This document shows, in pieces, positions 16,501 to 29,425 of a DNA stretch of 64,000 bases. The DNA comes from Oscheius onirici (taxonomy: Eukaryota > Nematoda > Chromadorea > Rhabditida > Rhabditidae), in the NCBI GenBank assembly GCA_932521025.1, contig OW051471.1, forward strand, positions 10,850,001-10,914,000, in the 5' to 3' direction. A program made the position numbers and the translations under genes. Each line of letters starts with the position of its first letter. Position 1 is the stretch's first letter. The notes under the pieces were generated by a model. That model was not told the DNA's origin. It saw only the letters and a program-made list of their open reading frames with translations, and did no database searches.

Positions 16501-17273
16501 TGGCCACATCAATCCACCAGACGGAAACTTGTATCGGCCAAGAGCTCTTTCCTCAATCGGAACCAGGAGCTGAGGGAGTGACTGGCAATGTCCATCTCGT
16601 CTTTGAGTTCTGTGACGGTCCAACTCTCGAATCGTTTGTCAAGGAGACGGACAAAGAGGACAGTCTTCCGGAACGTCTGAGCTCTCAGCGAATTCTCGAC
16701 TTTTTGATGCAGATTGCACGTGCTCTGGCCTATCTTCACACTCGAAGTCCGGCAATTGTACACGGCGATGTCGCGCTGCGAAATGTCATGATTCTTCATC
16801 ATCCTCGGGACAGCGGTCGCTTCGTGCTCAAACTTATCGACTTTGGATTGGCCAAGTTCTGTCGAGCCGACACCATCACCCACTACGACAGTCAGACTAT
16901 TCCGTTAGTTTTTTTTCTCTTTCAGAAATCTAAAATCTTTTTAAGGGCTCCTTGGCTCCCTTTGGAATCACTCAAAAATGGCGAACTGAGCGTAACGACA
17001 GACGTTTGGAGCTTCGGATGTGTGGTCTGGGAGATGTTCGGAGGGACGCCGTGGGGAGCGACTGCTCCCATTCATCAGGGCATCGGAATGATTGGTCAGT
17101 ATCTCCAGAAGCCGGATCGCTGTCCCGACTTTCTCTACAATCTGATGTTGCTCTGTCATCGACCAGCCCCTCACGATCGAATTTCGATGGTCGCGGCCGA
17201 AGACTATCTGGAGAAGCACTGGATTGAGAACGAGGGCGACTATCTAACCGACGTTTTCAAATCTGCTCTCTGA
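13514..17273 (+). CDS. Divergent non-receptor tyrosine kinase (SH3-SH2-kinase)
   Basis: The start MADDGKKHDENGLRFG opens an acidic N-terminus of about 150 residues. An SH3 fold follows (RLLFDYHSGYSLLDLDLIGG, then GLVPSSYLVSEHF, the usual SH3 end before SH2). SH2 begins at WYLGICSFDQALDYLM. Its FLVR-like strand reads GLFVLFSP, so the phosphotyrosine-binding Arg is not visible. The SH2 second half (YTIKRSYSGDFELFGKRYPT, LYHLVLEL) appears only after a Lys/Thr/Arg-rich insert of roughly 190-200 residues (about 14820-15390). The kinase domain has LGSGNFGKVYK, VVIKEF, IVHGDVALRNVMI (HRD replaced by HGD), IDFGLAKF, PWLPLESLKNG and VWSFGCVVWEMF, so catalytic Asp, Asn, Lys and DFG are kept. ALRN and the WxPxES segment place it among tyrosine kinases. 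Fold-back elements occupy two introns (in SH3 and in the kinase N-lobe). Likely cytoplasmic signalling; substrates unknown. Confidence 0.8.
14109..14347. repeat. Fold-back element, TACCGTA family, copy 1
   Basis: The left end TACCGTAAAACCTCTATTAG and the right end, read in reverse complement as TACCGTACAACCTCTATTAG, bound 239 bp. The arms continue with GGGGGC/ACGTA-rich sequence. It lies in the intron that splits the SH3 domain. A relative is at 54524-54744. Confidence 0.8.
16063..16425. repeat. Fold-back element (GGTAATACTCGAGC termini) in a kinase intron
   Basis: GGTAATACTCGAGCTGGCAA on the left is mirrored by TTGCCAGCTCGAGTATTACC on the right. The arms extend well inward (CATTTTCCACCCATTTTTAC and its complement), giving a 363-bp near-palindrome. 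It lies between exons of the kinase N-lobe. Confidence 0.85.
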
Positions 17274-17571
17274 TCAAATGAGCAACGGTAATTCAAATAA
17301 ACTCTTTCTTTACATTTTTTTTGTGTATTTATGTGCATATTCAAAATTTATAATTTCTACCGTAAATATCTCTCTCCCCAGCAAATTTATACGATTTGCC
17401 CTCTCTCTCATCCCGATCCCGAGACAGTCAAGGACCCGTTTATCTCGTCCGCTTCATCATATCTCTCTCCTCTTCCCTTTGTTTTGCATATCCACCGTCG
17501 CGATCTGGGTCAACCTGCCCTGATCAGTATATAAGGTTCGACCAAGGGCATCTAGCCTTATCCGACTGACC

Positions 17572-19263
17572 ATGTCCAGCACGGCGGCCGGTCTGGCCAT
17601 CGCCCTCGGAGGCTTTGCCCTCTTGGCTACCATCATCTCCTTCCCCATGATCCTTCAGGAGGTCAACAGCATCTACGTCGAGCTCGAGACTGAGATGGAG
17701 TCCTGGAAGGTTGGTTTTTCTTGGGTTACTGTAAACAAAAAGTCTTCTGACAATCTGATCTAACACCTTGAGACAAATTTATACTACCGTAGTTTGCTCT
17801 AATTGTTCATATTAGACAGACTCTAGTCAGAATTTTTGAAATACTGTTGGCCTGATTGAGAGAGTATGAGATACTAGGTGCTATGGGATTAGTCTGATCT
17901 AAAACTTACTGCCTTGTATGGAGAACTAGATCTTAGAATGAGACTATACTTAGTCACTGACCCAGTCAAAATCTGGTTTTTTCTGTCCTGACTCCCGGTA
18001 AAGCTTAGGAAGTTTTTACTGTAGATTAACAAGTAGTTCTCCACGAAACGATGTGGTCTCAATAGATTGTAAAATTTCTCTTTCCAGACCCAGACCGACT
18101 CTCTCTGGACCGACGTCAACAAGTTCGGGCGTGTCCGTCGTCAGGCTTACGGAGGCTACGGAGCTGCCGCTCCTCGTGGCGGTTTCCCCGCCGGACCTCA
18201 GGGACCCCAGGGACCCGGAGGCTTCGGAGACCAGGCTTACCCTACCGGAGATGCCAGCGGACCTCACAACCCCGTCGGAGGAAATGGCGGTCACCCCAAC
18301 ATTCCCGGACAGGTCGGAATCCCACCTAGTCTCAACCCCGGCTTCAATGACTCTCCTTCTCCCAACGGACCTGGTGGAAACTGCAACTGCAAGGCCGATA
18401 ACACCTGCCCCGCTGGACCTGCCGGTCCTAAGGGAGAACCTGGACATGATGGACCCGACGGAATCCCCGGAGTTCCTGGACATGATGGTCTCGATGCCGA
18501 GGATGCCAAGGCCCAGACTCAGCAGTACGAGGGCTGCTTCAACTGCCCCGCTGGACCCATCGGACCTCCCGGACCCCAGGGCAAGCCCGGACCTCGTGGT
18601 ATGCGTGGAGCTCGTGGACAGGCTGCCATGCCTGGACGCGACGGAAGCCCCGGATTCCCCGGAACCATTGGACCTCTTGGACCCCCTGGCCCTGCTGGAG
18701 AAGAAGGACCTCAGGGAGAGCCCGGAGACGATGTCGAGCACCAGATTGGTCTGCCCGGAGTCAAGGGAACTCCCGGACATCCTGGAGCCCCTGGAGACGA
18801 GGGAGCTCGTGGAGACAGCGGAGCCCCTGGACAGCCTGGAGCTCCCGGAGAGCGCGGACCCATGGGAGACAAGGGAGAGGATGGAGCTCAAGGAAATGCT
18901 GGAGAGCCTGGAGAGGAGGTGAGTATTCTGACTTTTGATTGTCTGAGCCTGTCTGTGACTTTCTCTGAGAACTACTGTCTTTCTGATGTCTCTGTCTGAA
19001 CAACTGGATAGACTCTGTACTTTCTCCGGAGGCTGACTCTGATCACAAAGCCTGTCCAGCAGACAGCGCACATCTCTGGTTTCTGTCTCAGAGCCTACGG
19101 TACTCCTGACTGTGAACGAAGGACTCCCATTCTAGTCACTGACTCTTACTCATACTCTCATTTTCAGGGAGAGCCCGGAAAGGATGCAGAGTACTGTCCC
19201 TGCCCCAAGAGAAACGGCAACGCCCCTGTCCAGAGCGCCAGCTCCGGCTACCGTCGTGCCTAA
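17572..19263 (+). CDS. Cuticle collagen (col family)
   Basis: Three exons (17572-17709, 18088-18918, 19168-19263) give 354 residues. The N-terminal membrane/signal-anchor segment ([20 protein letters not shown]) is typical of nematode cuticle collagens. Homology-box region with a subtilisin-type site FGRVRR follows. A Gly/Pro-rich spacer and Cys cluster ([10 protein letters not shown]) lead into Gly-X-Y blocks with interruptions carrying paired cysteines (EGCFNCPAG), ending YCPCPKRNG. The product is a secreted structural collagen of the cuticle, processed and cross-linked through the cysteine clusters. AATAAA lies at 19270. It is convergent with the minus-strand collagen, whose stop is only about 40 bp away. 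Confidence 0.93.
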
Positions 19264-19303
19264 ACATCTCAATAAACTATTCATTCGATCTATTTTTTTG
19301 TCT

Positions 19304-21337
19304 CTATCGACGTGCTCCGTCCTCAAAAAAGACTCCTCCATCGGCGGCACAATACTTGGGACAGATTCCTTTCTCTCCTCTGCCTCCGGCCGTTCCTTTT
19401 TGGCCGGGATAACCGGGCTGTCCGTCTCTTCCTGGACTACCAGCAGATCCGGGAGGTCCTTTAGGTCCGACTGGTCCTAAAAACTTGAATTTGAGCAAAT
19501 TCTGAGCGTCTGATATCTTCTAGAATTTACTGTCAGGTCCAGCAGAGTCCAGACTGTATTACTGTCTTTCATCTCTCTACTAATAAAGCGCAATGGTGTC
19601 TGTCGTGGATTCTGTTTTGTTTGTTTGTTTGTCCGGGACCTCAAATTTTGGTGTATTGTTAAGAGTCGCCGTATTCACCCAGACGACCCGAGTTCGACTC
19701 CTCTCTTTGCAAAATATTTTTGCTAAATTGTTTTGAGTAGGAAGTAGAGTCAGGGTAACCGATAGGGGATTGGAAGGGAGGGGTTGATCTGTATAAGTTC
19801 AGAGAGAGATCGGATAGCCGGAAAAGGGATCAGAAGAGATCAGTTGACTGGGGAAGGGATCAAAAGCTAAGAAGAAAACACAAGTAGAAAAGCCGCCGAC
19901 AGGCGGCGAAGCCGGCTGGTCTATTTTCTAGACTATCAGCCTATTCAGTTCTTACGTAGACAGTATGCCATTTCGAGTCTGTTATCCAGGGTCTTTCTGT
20001 TACTGTAAATTTTGACTACCAACTCACAGCCTGTAGCTTGTTCAGCGATTTTCTAACTACCGACGTGCCACTGTCTCTCCCTCTCATCAGTCCCAGTCTC
20101 TCATCCTACCTCTCCTTCCCGGTCGTCCGGGCTTTCCCTTTCCTCCAGCTGGTCCTCTCTGTCCTGGTTCTCCTCTCAGGCCAGGTGCACCTGGCTCAAT
20201 TCTTCCTTTTTCAGCATCCTTGCCTGGTTTTCCAGGTTGTCCTGCATCTCCCGGTCGGCCAGGCCGTCCACACGGTCCTTTTCCACCCGGATAACCGGGG
20301 AAACCGTCAACACCGGGAATTCCATCCTCTCCATCGTATCCCTTATCTCCAACGGGACCTGGAGGTCCAGGGGGGCCTGTGGGACCACGAGGACACGGTC
20401 GACAGGGCGGGGGCGTGACTGGTTCACACGGCTGTCTCGGTGGTTTTCCGGGACTTCCTGGCAGTCCGGCAGCTCCAATTTGGCCAGGCTTTCCTGGTCG
20501 ACCAGCTGGTCCTTTTGGTCCTGCCTTTCCAGGAAGACAGCACTCGGAACAATGCCCACTGGAAGCTCCATTTCCCGATTCGTAGCCAGCTTGACGGGCA
20601 GTCCTGTTGTTGGTTCTAGAAGCTTCTGTCAAAAGGACGACTGATCGAGCAATCTCGATCGAAGAGGCCTGAAATATGGGATCATTCTTTCATTGGGTCA
20701 CGTTTGAACTTGTATCGATACTGCTCTTGTTCGAATCTGTTGCCTACTGTAATGGTATTCAGGTAACTATACCCCATCAAATGTCTGTTCCGAAAATATT
20801 GCGAGGCGAAGGCAATAGTATTGCCATAGCAATCCTCACTTCTCTGATGCTTTCTGATCTTGTCTATACTCTTACAGGCAGATATTGAGCAAAAAGTTCC
20901 ATGGTAATTCTTTTATCGAATGTCAGTCACTGGTTGGTAGCCAGTGGATCCTATATTCTGAAAAAGAATGATGATCTCAAAAAAAAACAAGCTTTTTCCC
21001 GCTCTGAAGTCAATAACATTCTTGAAAAGAAGCAGCCAACAAATATAATTTTGCAGTTAAAGCAAGCAAACGGCTAAATCAGTCAAAGATTACGAACGAC
21101 TGCCCCAGCGAAAAACTTGGGAGAATTACTCACCCTACAGAAGGTGACATCACTCTCCATGACCCTCTTGATGTGATGAGTAAAGCTGTACATCATTGGC
21201 AAGGAGACACATACTGACATGAGAGCAATGACCGAGAAGGTGAAGGCAACATATGCCACAATTCTGTAGGCCTAAATGTCGAGAATCGACAAACTACTCA
21301 AGAAAAGGGGAACCTTGATCCTGTGCTGGATCTCCAT
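19304..21337 (-). CDS. Cuticle collagen, SQT-1/ROL-6-like C-terminus
   Basis: Four exons (21314-21337, 21134-21271, 20110-20668, 19304-19476) give 297 residues. The start [20 protein letters not shown] and the hydrophobic segment [19 protein letters not shown] form the collagen N-terminal domain. [13 protein letters not shown] contains the processing-site region. Gly-X-Y blocks are interrupted by Cys pairs ([16 protein letters not shown]). The last exon ends [20 protein letters not shown], a C-terminus shared by SQT-1/ROL-6-like collagens, which affect body morphology in C. elegans. The first exon codes only eight residues. The intron at 19477-20109 contains a Helitron-like repeat. Confidence 0.92.
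19577..19933 (+). mobile_element. Helitron-like non-autonomous repeat, copy 2
   Basis: The left end TCTACTAATAAAGCGCAATG and following block match the element at 3489. The right end has hairpin GCCGCCGACAGGCGGC then GCCGGCTGGTCTATTTTCTAG; the CTAG fits the CTRR end of Helitrons, though the hairpin-to-end spacing is longer than usual. An internal stretch near 19690 (CGAGTTCGACTC) resembles a tRNA B-box. It lies inside the last intron of the minus-strand collagen. Confidence 0.5.
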
Positions 21338-21707
21338 GGGAGTGGCAGGTGCGAAAAAAGCGCGTCAAGCTCAAGGTTTGTTGTCTTTTATAGGCTGGGG
21401 ATAAGTAACCTTGGCTGTATCGGAAGTGTTGCGTAACTGTCTCATTCCGCTCGGAATTTTAGGCTGTGCGGCGACAATGGCACCAGCCTGCAGACTGGTT
21501 CAAGGTGAAATTCAGTGCCATATCTCAATGTTTCAAACGAAAAGGGGGTACACAAAAGGAAACACAAGCTTACTTTATATAAATTACGGGGGAAGGAATG
21601 CAAAATAAGTGAGAAAAACCGGGAGGGAAATTAACCTTAGTAAACACAACCCTTAGACACATAGCAAAGTAAAACGATAAGGTCACCGTAGATAGGAAGG
21701 ATATTCT

Positions 21708-22539
21708 TCAGTTGTCGCCGTACTTCTCGGCCAGCTTGTTCAGCAGCTCTCTGTGAGCCATTTCGCTCTCGTCAGAGATCTCAAAGTACGTTTTTGTTGG
21801 GAAAACAAGAAGAAAAATCACCTGGAACTGAAGGATTTTGCCGGTTCCGAGAGCGGTCTTGATCGCAGAGGCCGAGGAAGCGTAGACCATCTTCTTCTTG
21901 ATGGGAGCGCCATCGGGACAGACCTGGAGGAAGACGATCTTGTCCATCTTGGAAGTTCCGGCGCCGACGCGAGTAGTGGTGAACTTGAAGTCGAAGACGG
22001 CATAGCGACAGTCGCTGTAGTTGTCGGTGCGAGCCTGTAAAAGAGATTGATTAAAAATTATCAGCCAGAGATGAACTTCGAGGCAAAACAGGCTTGAACT
22101 ACAATAGTGAAGCCACCAAATAGGCTGTTAGAGCATATGCTGAGCTTGAGAAAAACTCGACCAGACTCTACAGAGAGTTGCGGTAGCATCCAAATGATGT
22201 GAAAATAAGGGGAAAACGAGGAAAGCAGGTTTCTTACCTTGATGTCGGCGACAAACTTCTCGAAGGCGACCTTGGAAGAGTCGTCATAATCATCACCGGA
22301 GAGACCGAGATCCTCCTGTGTGACGGCGGATTCAACAATGACTTCACGTTCCTGAAGAAACAAACGGATAGTACAGATAATACAACTTTTCCGTCTCAAT
22401 CAACGTCAATAATAAAGTTAAGTAAAACAAAACTCACCTCGATCTTGAAGATAATGTAGCGGAACTCCTTCTTTCCCTCGCTGAGCTTCTGGAACGTGGA
22501 CTGGACGTCGGGATTGACGATTACGCCGGAAGACGACAT
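21708..22539 (-). CDS. unc-60: ADF/cofilin, UNC-60A-like
   Basis: Four exons (22438-22539, 22238-22351, 21822-22034, and 21708 to about 21780). The N-terminus MSSSGVIVNPDVQSTFQKLS, then YRYAVFDFKF-type core (CRYAVFDFKF), RVGAGTSKMDKIVFLQ, IKKKMVYASSASAIKTALG and the end LLNKLAEKYGDN match the UNC-60A isoform type, an actin-depolymerising factor of about 165 residues. The actin-binding long helix (KKMVYASS) is intact. The last acceptor reads CTTTGAG rather than TTTCAG. No exon set resembling the muscle UNC-60B isoform is found in the roughly 370 bp before the next gene. A TTTTAG acceptor lies about 12 nt upstream of the ATG. Confidence 0.9.
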
Positions 22540-22899
22540 TTTCAGATCTTCTAAAATGCAAGCATGGTTAAACAATGACAAAACATTCAGAGGTAGAAAG
22601 CGGTTATAACCAGCGTAAAGTTCGGCAGGTAATGTGAAGATTGAGTTGCTTTATCCACTGGTTGGGAAGAGGGGTCTAGTACTACCTATAAGCTCAAGGA
22701 ACTGGGATGTTTAAGACGGGGTAAAATGGTTCACAACGAACTGTCCTGAAAGAGAAGGAGTATACAAGATCAGATGGAGTCACAGGTAGTATAAGGTAAC
22801 AGGGATGAATTGGCTGGGACTAAAATATGCGAGTCGTGAGATAGAGAAACTAGTCTACTATATAAAGCATACAACTTAAAACGAGGGGCCTAAAAATAT

Positions 22900-24545
22900 C
22901 TACTTTAGTCGCCACTTCTTCTCGATCATGTCCTTCTCGATGAGTTCCAGAAGGACGTCGACGAGTTCGGAAGCTTTCGCGTCACCGCCAATGTCCTTAG
23001 TGTGAACTCTCTTCTCGACCAAGGTGCGATAGAGGGCATCGGAGATCATGTCGGCGTGCTGATCGAGGCCGAGATATCGGAGCATGTCGACGGCGGCACG
23101 GATGAAGGCAGTCGGATTGGCAACGTCCTGACCGGCAAGAGAGGTTCCGGTATTACGAGTTCCCTGAAAAATAATGAATAAGCAGGTGACTTTTGGAGAA
23201 ATGAACGATTCAGTCAATACTGGTTACAGTAATATGCCCAGCTTCTATGCTATACGAGTTGCGCACTGACGCATTCGGCGTATCTCTGCTCGGCTCTCAC
23301 GACTTTTGTCGAAAGATCAGGATTTCAGGAGTTGACACGTTATTCACTTGCGATCTGGTGAGATGCATAACGACACCATTCTGTACATTCCGTATCTTTT
23401 GCACATGTCTTTTCGCATCTATACTAGTTCTCCGAAGACAACATTACACACTACACGCACCGTTTCAAAGACGGCATACTTCTGTCCTATGTTGACTCCG
23501 CTGACGAGTCCCGGGCCACCGACAAGTCCACAGGCAATGTTGGAAATGATGTTTCCGTAGAGATTCGGCATCAGCATGATGTCGAACTGCTGGGGCTTGG
23601 CGACGAGCTGCATTGAAGCGTTGTCGACAATCATCGAGTCGAATTTGATTTCGGGATATTCCCTCTCGGCAATCTCCTTACAGACCTGAAATTTTACGTG
23701 TTTAAAAGAGCTAAACCGAAAAACCTTACCTTTAGGAAGAGACCATCTCCAAGTTTCTGAATATTGGCCTTATGAACGGCAGTGACCTTCTTCCGGTTGT
23801 ATTTGACGGCATATTGGAAGGCGAATCGAGAAATTCTCTCAATCTTCTCCCTCGTGACAATCTTAAGGCTCTCCACAATGCCGGGAATTGTGGCGTGTTC
23901 CAGACCAGAATATTCGCCTTCTGTGTTCTCGCGAATGATGATCATGTCGATGCCCTTGTGTCGGCTTGGAATCGTCGGAATCGAGGCACAGTGGAGCACC
24001 TAAAAAGGCGTAGTTAGCTGATATGACGGAGAATATCATGATGGGCAACAGAGAAGTGAGAATACAAAACTTACGTTGGCAAAGAGATCCAGCTGGCGAC
24101 GGAGCTCCATGTTCCTTGATTTGAAGAGCGGGTCGTCGAACTTGGTCTCAATGTTGCCCTTCAGCGCAACTCCGTTTCTCTTGATGGCAATGATGGCCTG
24201 GTCGAGATCCTCCTCTGTGTTCTGCTGACTTGTCAAGCTGACAGCCTCGAAGTCGACGGGAACTTGCGCGAATTGGAAGATCTTCTCGACGTGAGCAATC
24301 ATCTCGGGCCCGATTCCATCTCCTGGCAGCACTGTCACGTTGTGACGTCCTCCGTAACGGGCTAGACTGGCCTTAAAATGTAAACAATTAATTTGAAAAA
24401 AATCTAGTCTCACCTGAGCATGACGCATGACGGGCGAACGGAATCGGACCATTTCCGGATCCGCAGCTGTCGCTGTGGCCATCAGGGCCTTCTGTCCGAG
24501 AACTCCACGCATCGTGGAGAGTGCTAATGACTTGGTGGCCGCCAT
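22900..24545 (-). CDS. idhg-1: NAD-dependent isocitrate dehydrogenase, gamma-type subunit
   Basis: Mitochondrial TCA-cycle enzyme subunit. [20 protein letters not shown] is a typical import presequence. [50 protein letters not shown] and [20 protein letters not shown] are isocitrate/isopropylmalate dehydrogenase signatures. YAVFET followed across an intron by [20 protein letters not shown] matches the regulatory gamma subunit rather than the catalytic alpha. The start ATG at 24543-24545 follows an acceptor (CTTTCCAG) by about 12 nt. The C-terminus is IEKKWRLK at 22903. Introns at about 23165-23460 and 24001-24073 are clear. It is divergent from the malonyl-CoA decarboxylase gene, so two mitochondrial enzymes share the intervening promoter region. 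Confidence 0.9.
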
Positions 24546-25666
24546 CTTGTGTATTACCTGGAAAGTGAGAATATTGGAGAAAGACTGTACGAAGGCAGCA
24601 AAGGAATGGAAACATGAACGAAGGATAAAGGGTATTCGGGCACCCACCATACTGCAGAAGCATAAAGACGGCTAATGAGGGAAAAACAGCATGAAAATAC
24701 ATCTCAAAAGTTGCAGACATTATGTTTTCCTACAGAGGAACGTGTTTACATCGATGGGTGTCAAGGAAATTCAAGGAAAACGTCAATGGAACATCTGTTC
24801 AATGACAAATCTGCGAAATCTGCAAAATATCGAATAGCCCCTTTCAGCTGCAGAATATCTTCAATTCTTCTGTATTCGTCACTCTACTTCAAGAAAAGTG
24901 TAATAAAATAACCAAGAATTGGAGAAACGTCATGAAAATCGATGTATCGGAGAAAATTCTACACATCAATAACGCGATGTTTACGGCTCTGAAGGTGCAA
25001 AAATTGAACGAAACAATTCCTATAACTACAGGGGATTCTTTTACAACAGCAGAGATAAAACAAAGGGGCAGGAAAATGACAAAAGGGAAGAAACGGCGAG
25101 GAATGAGAGGAGGTACGATTAGGCAGGCTTGTAAACAGCGCGCCTTCAAAAAACTCGTCGGTCGTAATTCTTTGCGATATTCTTCTTTTTTACTACTTTT
25201 CCAACAACAAATACAGAGAAAATCGACAAAAAAAACAGCTATGAGAGTTAGAAAAAGGAGAAGGTGACCTAAAAAATCTGGCCAAAGCTCTAAAAGATTT
25301 GGCGCCTTTCCGCGTAGTCGGACAAAGAGACCGGCGCCAATTCAAAATTTGACAGCAGGGAACTTGCTCTTTATATTTCCTGCCTGTCTCCTCTAGTTTT
25401 CTTAGAGAAATCTATCGAGAAGCGGTGTTTAAACAGAAAAAAGTCATTGGAATCAATAAAATAATGAAAACGCTTGATTACTAGAGAAACAGCTTTTCTT
25501 TGAAAGGACTTCACTGCCAAGTCTGTTCCTCCACGAAAAGGTCAGTTTCCAAAGTTCGTTCAACAGAAACGAAACCAATTAACATCAGACCAAAATCCAA
25601 GACCCTCATACTGTTTCTTTCCCAACTTCCTAAAAAGATTTGAACCAAACGAAACTTTCAGTCAAG
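24546..25666. other. Divergent promoter region of idhg-1 and mlcd-1
   Basis: No supported exon. A Lys/Arg-rich plus-strand frame (24932-25267) has no family features and was not accepted. A GGCGCC-containing inverted pair lies at about 25295-25350. Confidence 0.5.
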
Positions 25667-28667
<3,001 letters not shown>

Positions 28668-29425
28668 ACTATGCTGGTCATTTTTACGTGTACTTCTTTC
28701 AAAATATGCAAAAATTTATAAATCTTCTTCTTTTGTCTCGTTTCTTTCTGAATTCAAAGGAGGATCACTTCCCTCTTTACTGTTTCTTCCTCAGAATCTG
28801 TTGAACGCGTGAAACTACAAAAAAACCCTTTCTTGACTGTTCTCATAGGAAAACGAAAACCATTTACCGTAATCTAATAGTTCGTGACAGGATCAAAGGT
28901 CGAGATGGCGCGGAAATATGCAAATTTGCATTTTCTGCAGGCAACACGCCATTTTCTTCACTTGGTTTTCTTGAATAAAATACGAGATCCTTTGCTGTAA
29001 AAAAGAGCGAAGCACTTCTCCATCACGAGCCATTCAAATTTGCTTTGCACGAAAACGTAATTCGCCGATTTCATGTTGTTTTTGCTCGATTTCTTTGCAA
29101 ATATGTATTCCTTCCCTTGTTTATTTCTCTCTTCGATCATTTCGATGAAAAACAACCAATTTATTGCTCGGAAACGCAATTCCTTAGCTCGCAGTGATTT
29201 CTACATCACATGTATGTCTGTCAAGTGATTTTTTTTAGCTGGATCACCGCCTCTTTCAACTTTTTCTTTCCGTGTAAAACTTCACTCGAAAAGACTTTTG
29301 TGCAGTTTGCCTGGTGAACTGATACAAGTCAATTCCCAGCCTCCCAGTTCATGTGTTTTTCGTTCCTTTCTAACACTCTTCTCATGCTTACCGTGTGCAT
29401 AAATTTTCGTATTTTCAGGCCGAAG
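28668..29425. other. Intergenic region with octamer palindrome
   Basis: The 3' end of mlcd-1 and the upstream region of the gene at 29426. No exon was recognised. It contains the octamer palindrome at 28918. Confidence 0.5.
28918..28931. promoter_or_regulatory. Palindromic POU-octamer-like site
   Basis: ATGCAAATTTGCAT is a perfect 14-bp palindrome made of two overlapping ATGCAAAT octamers, about 500 bp before the start at 29426. A POU-factor role is inference. Confidence 0.35.

Noticed and set aside
18016-19071. 351-codon minus-strand frame opposite the plus-strand collagen
   Set aside because: A mirror of Gly-X-Y codon periodicity; Ser-rich shadow frame. The sense frame has the full collagen architecture and splice sites.
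19655-19715. tRNA-like stretch (CGAGTTCGACTC)
   Set aside because: Only a B-box-like segment. No acceptor or anticodon stem pairs, and it lies inside the Helitron-like repeat.
20038-20644. Plus-strand frames opposite the minus-strand collagen
   Set aside because: Same shadow effect; the true gene is on the minus strand with a signal anchor and a conserved C-terminus.
24932-25267. Lys/Arg-rich 111-codon frame in the idhg-1/mlcd-1 promoter
   Set aside because: Basic composition follows from A/G-rich sequence. No ribosomal or histone motif, and no exon signals.
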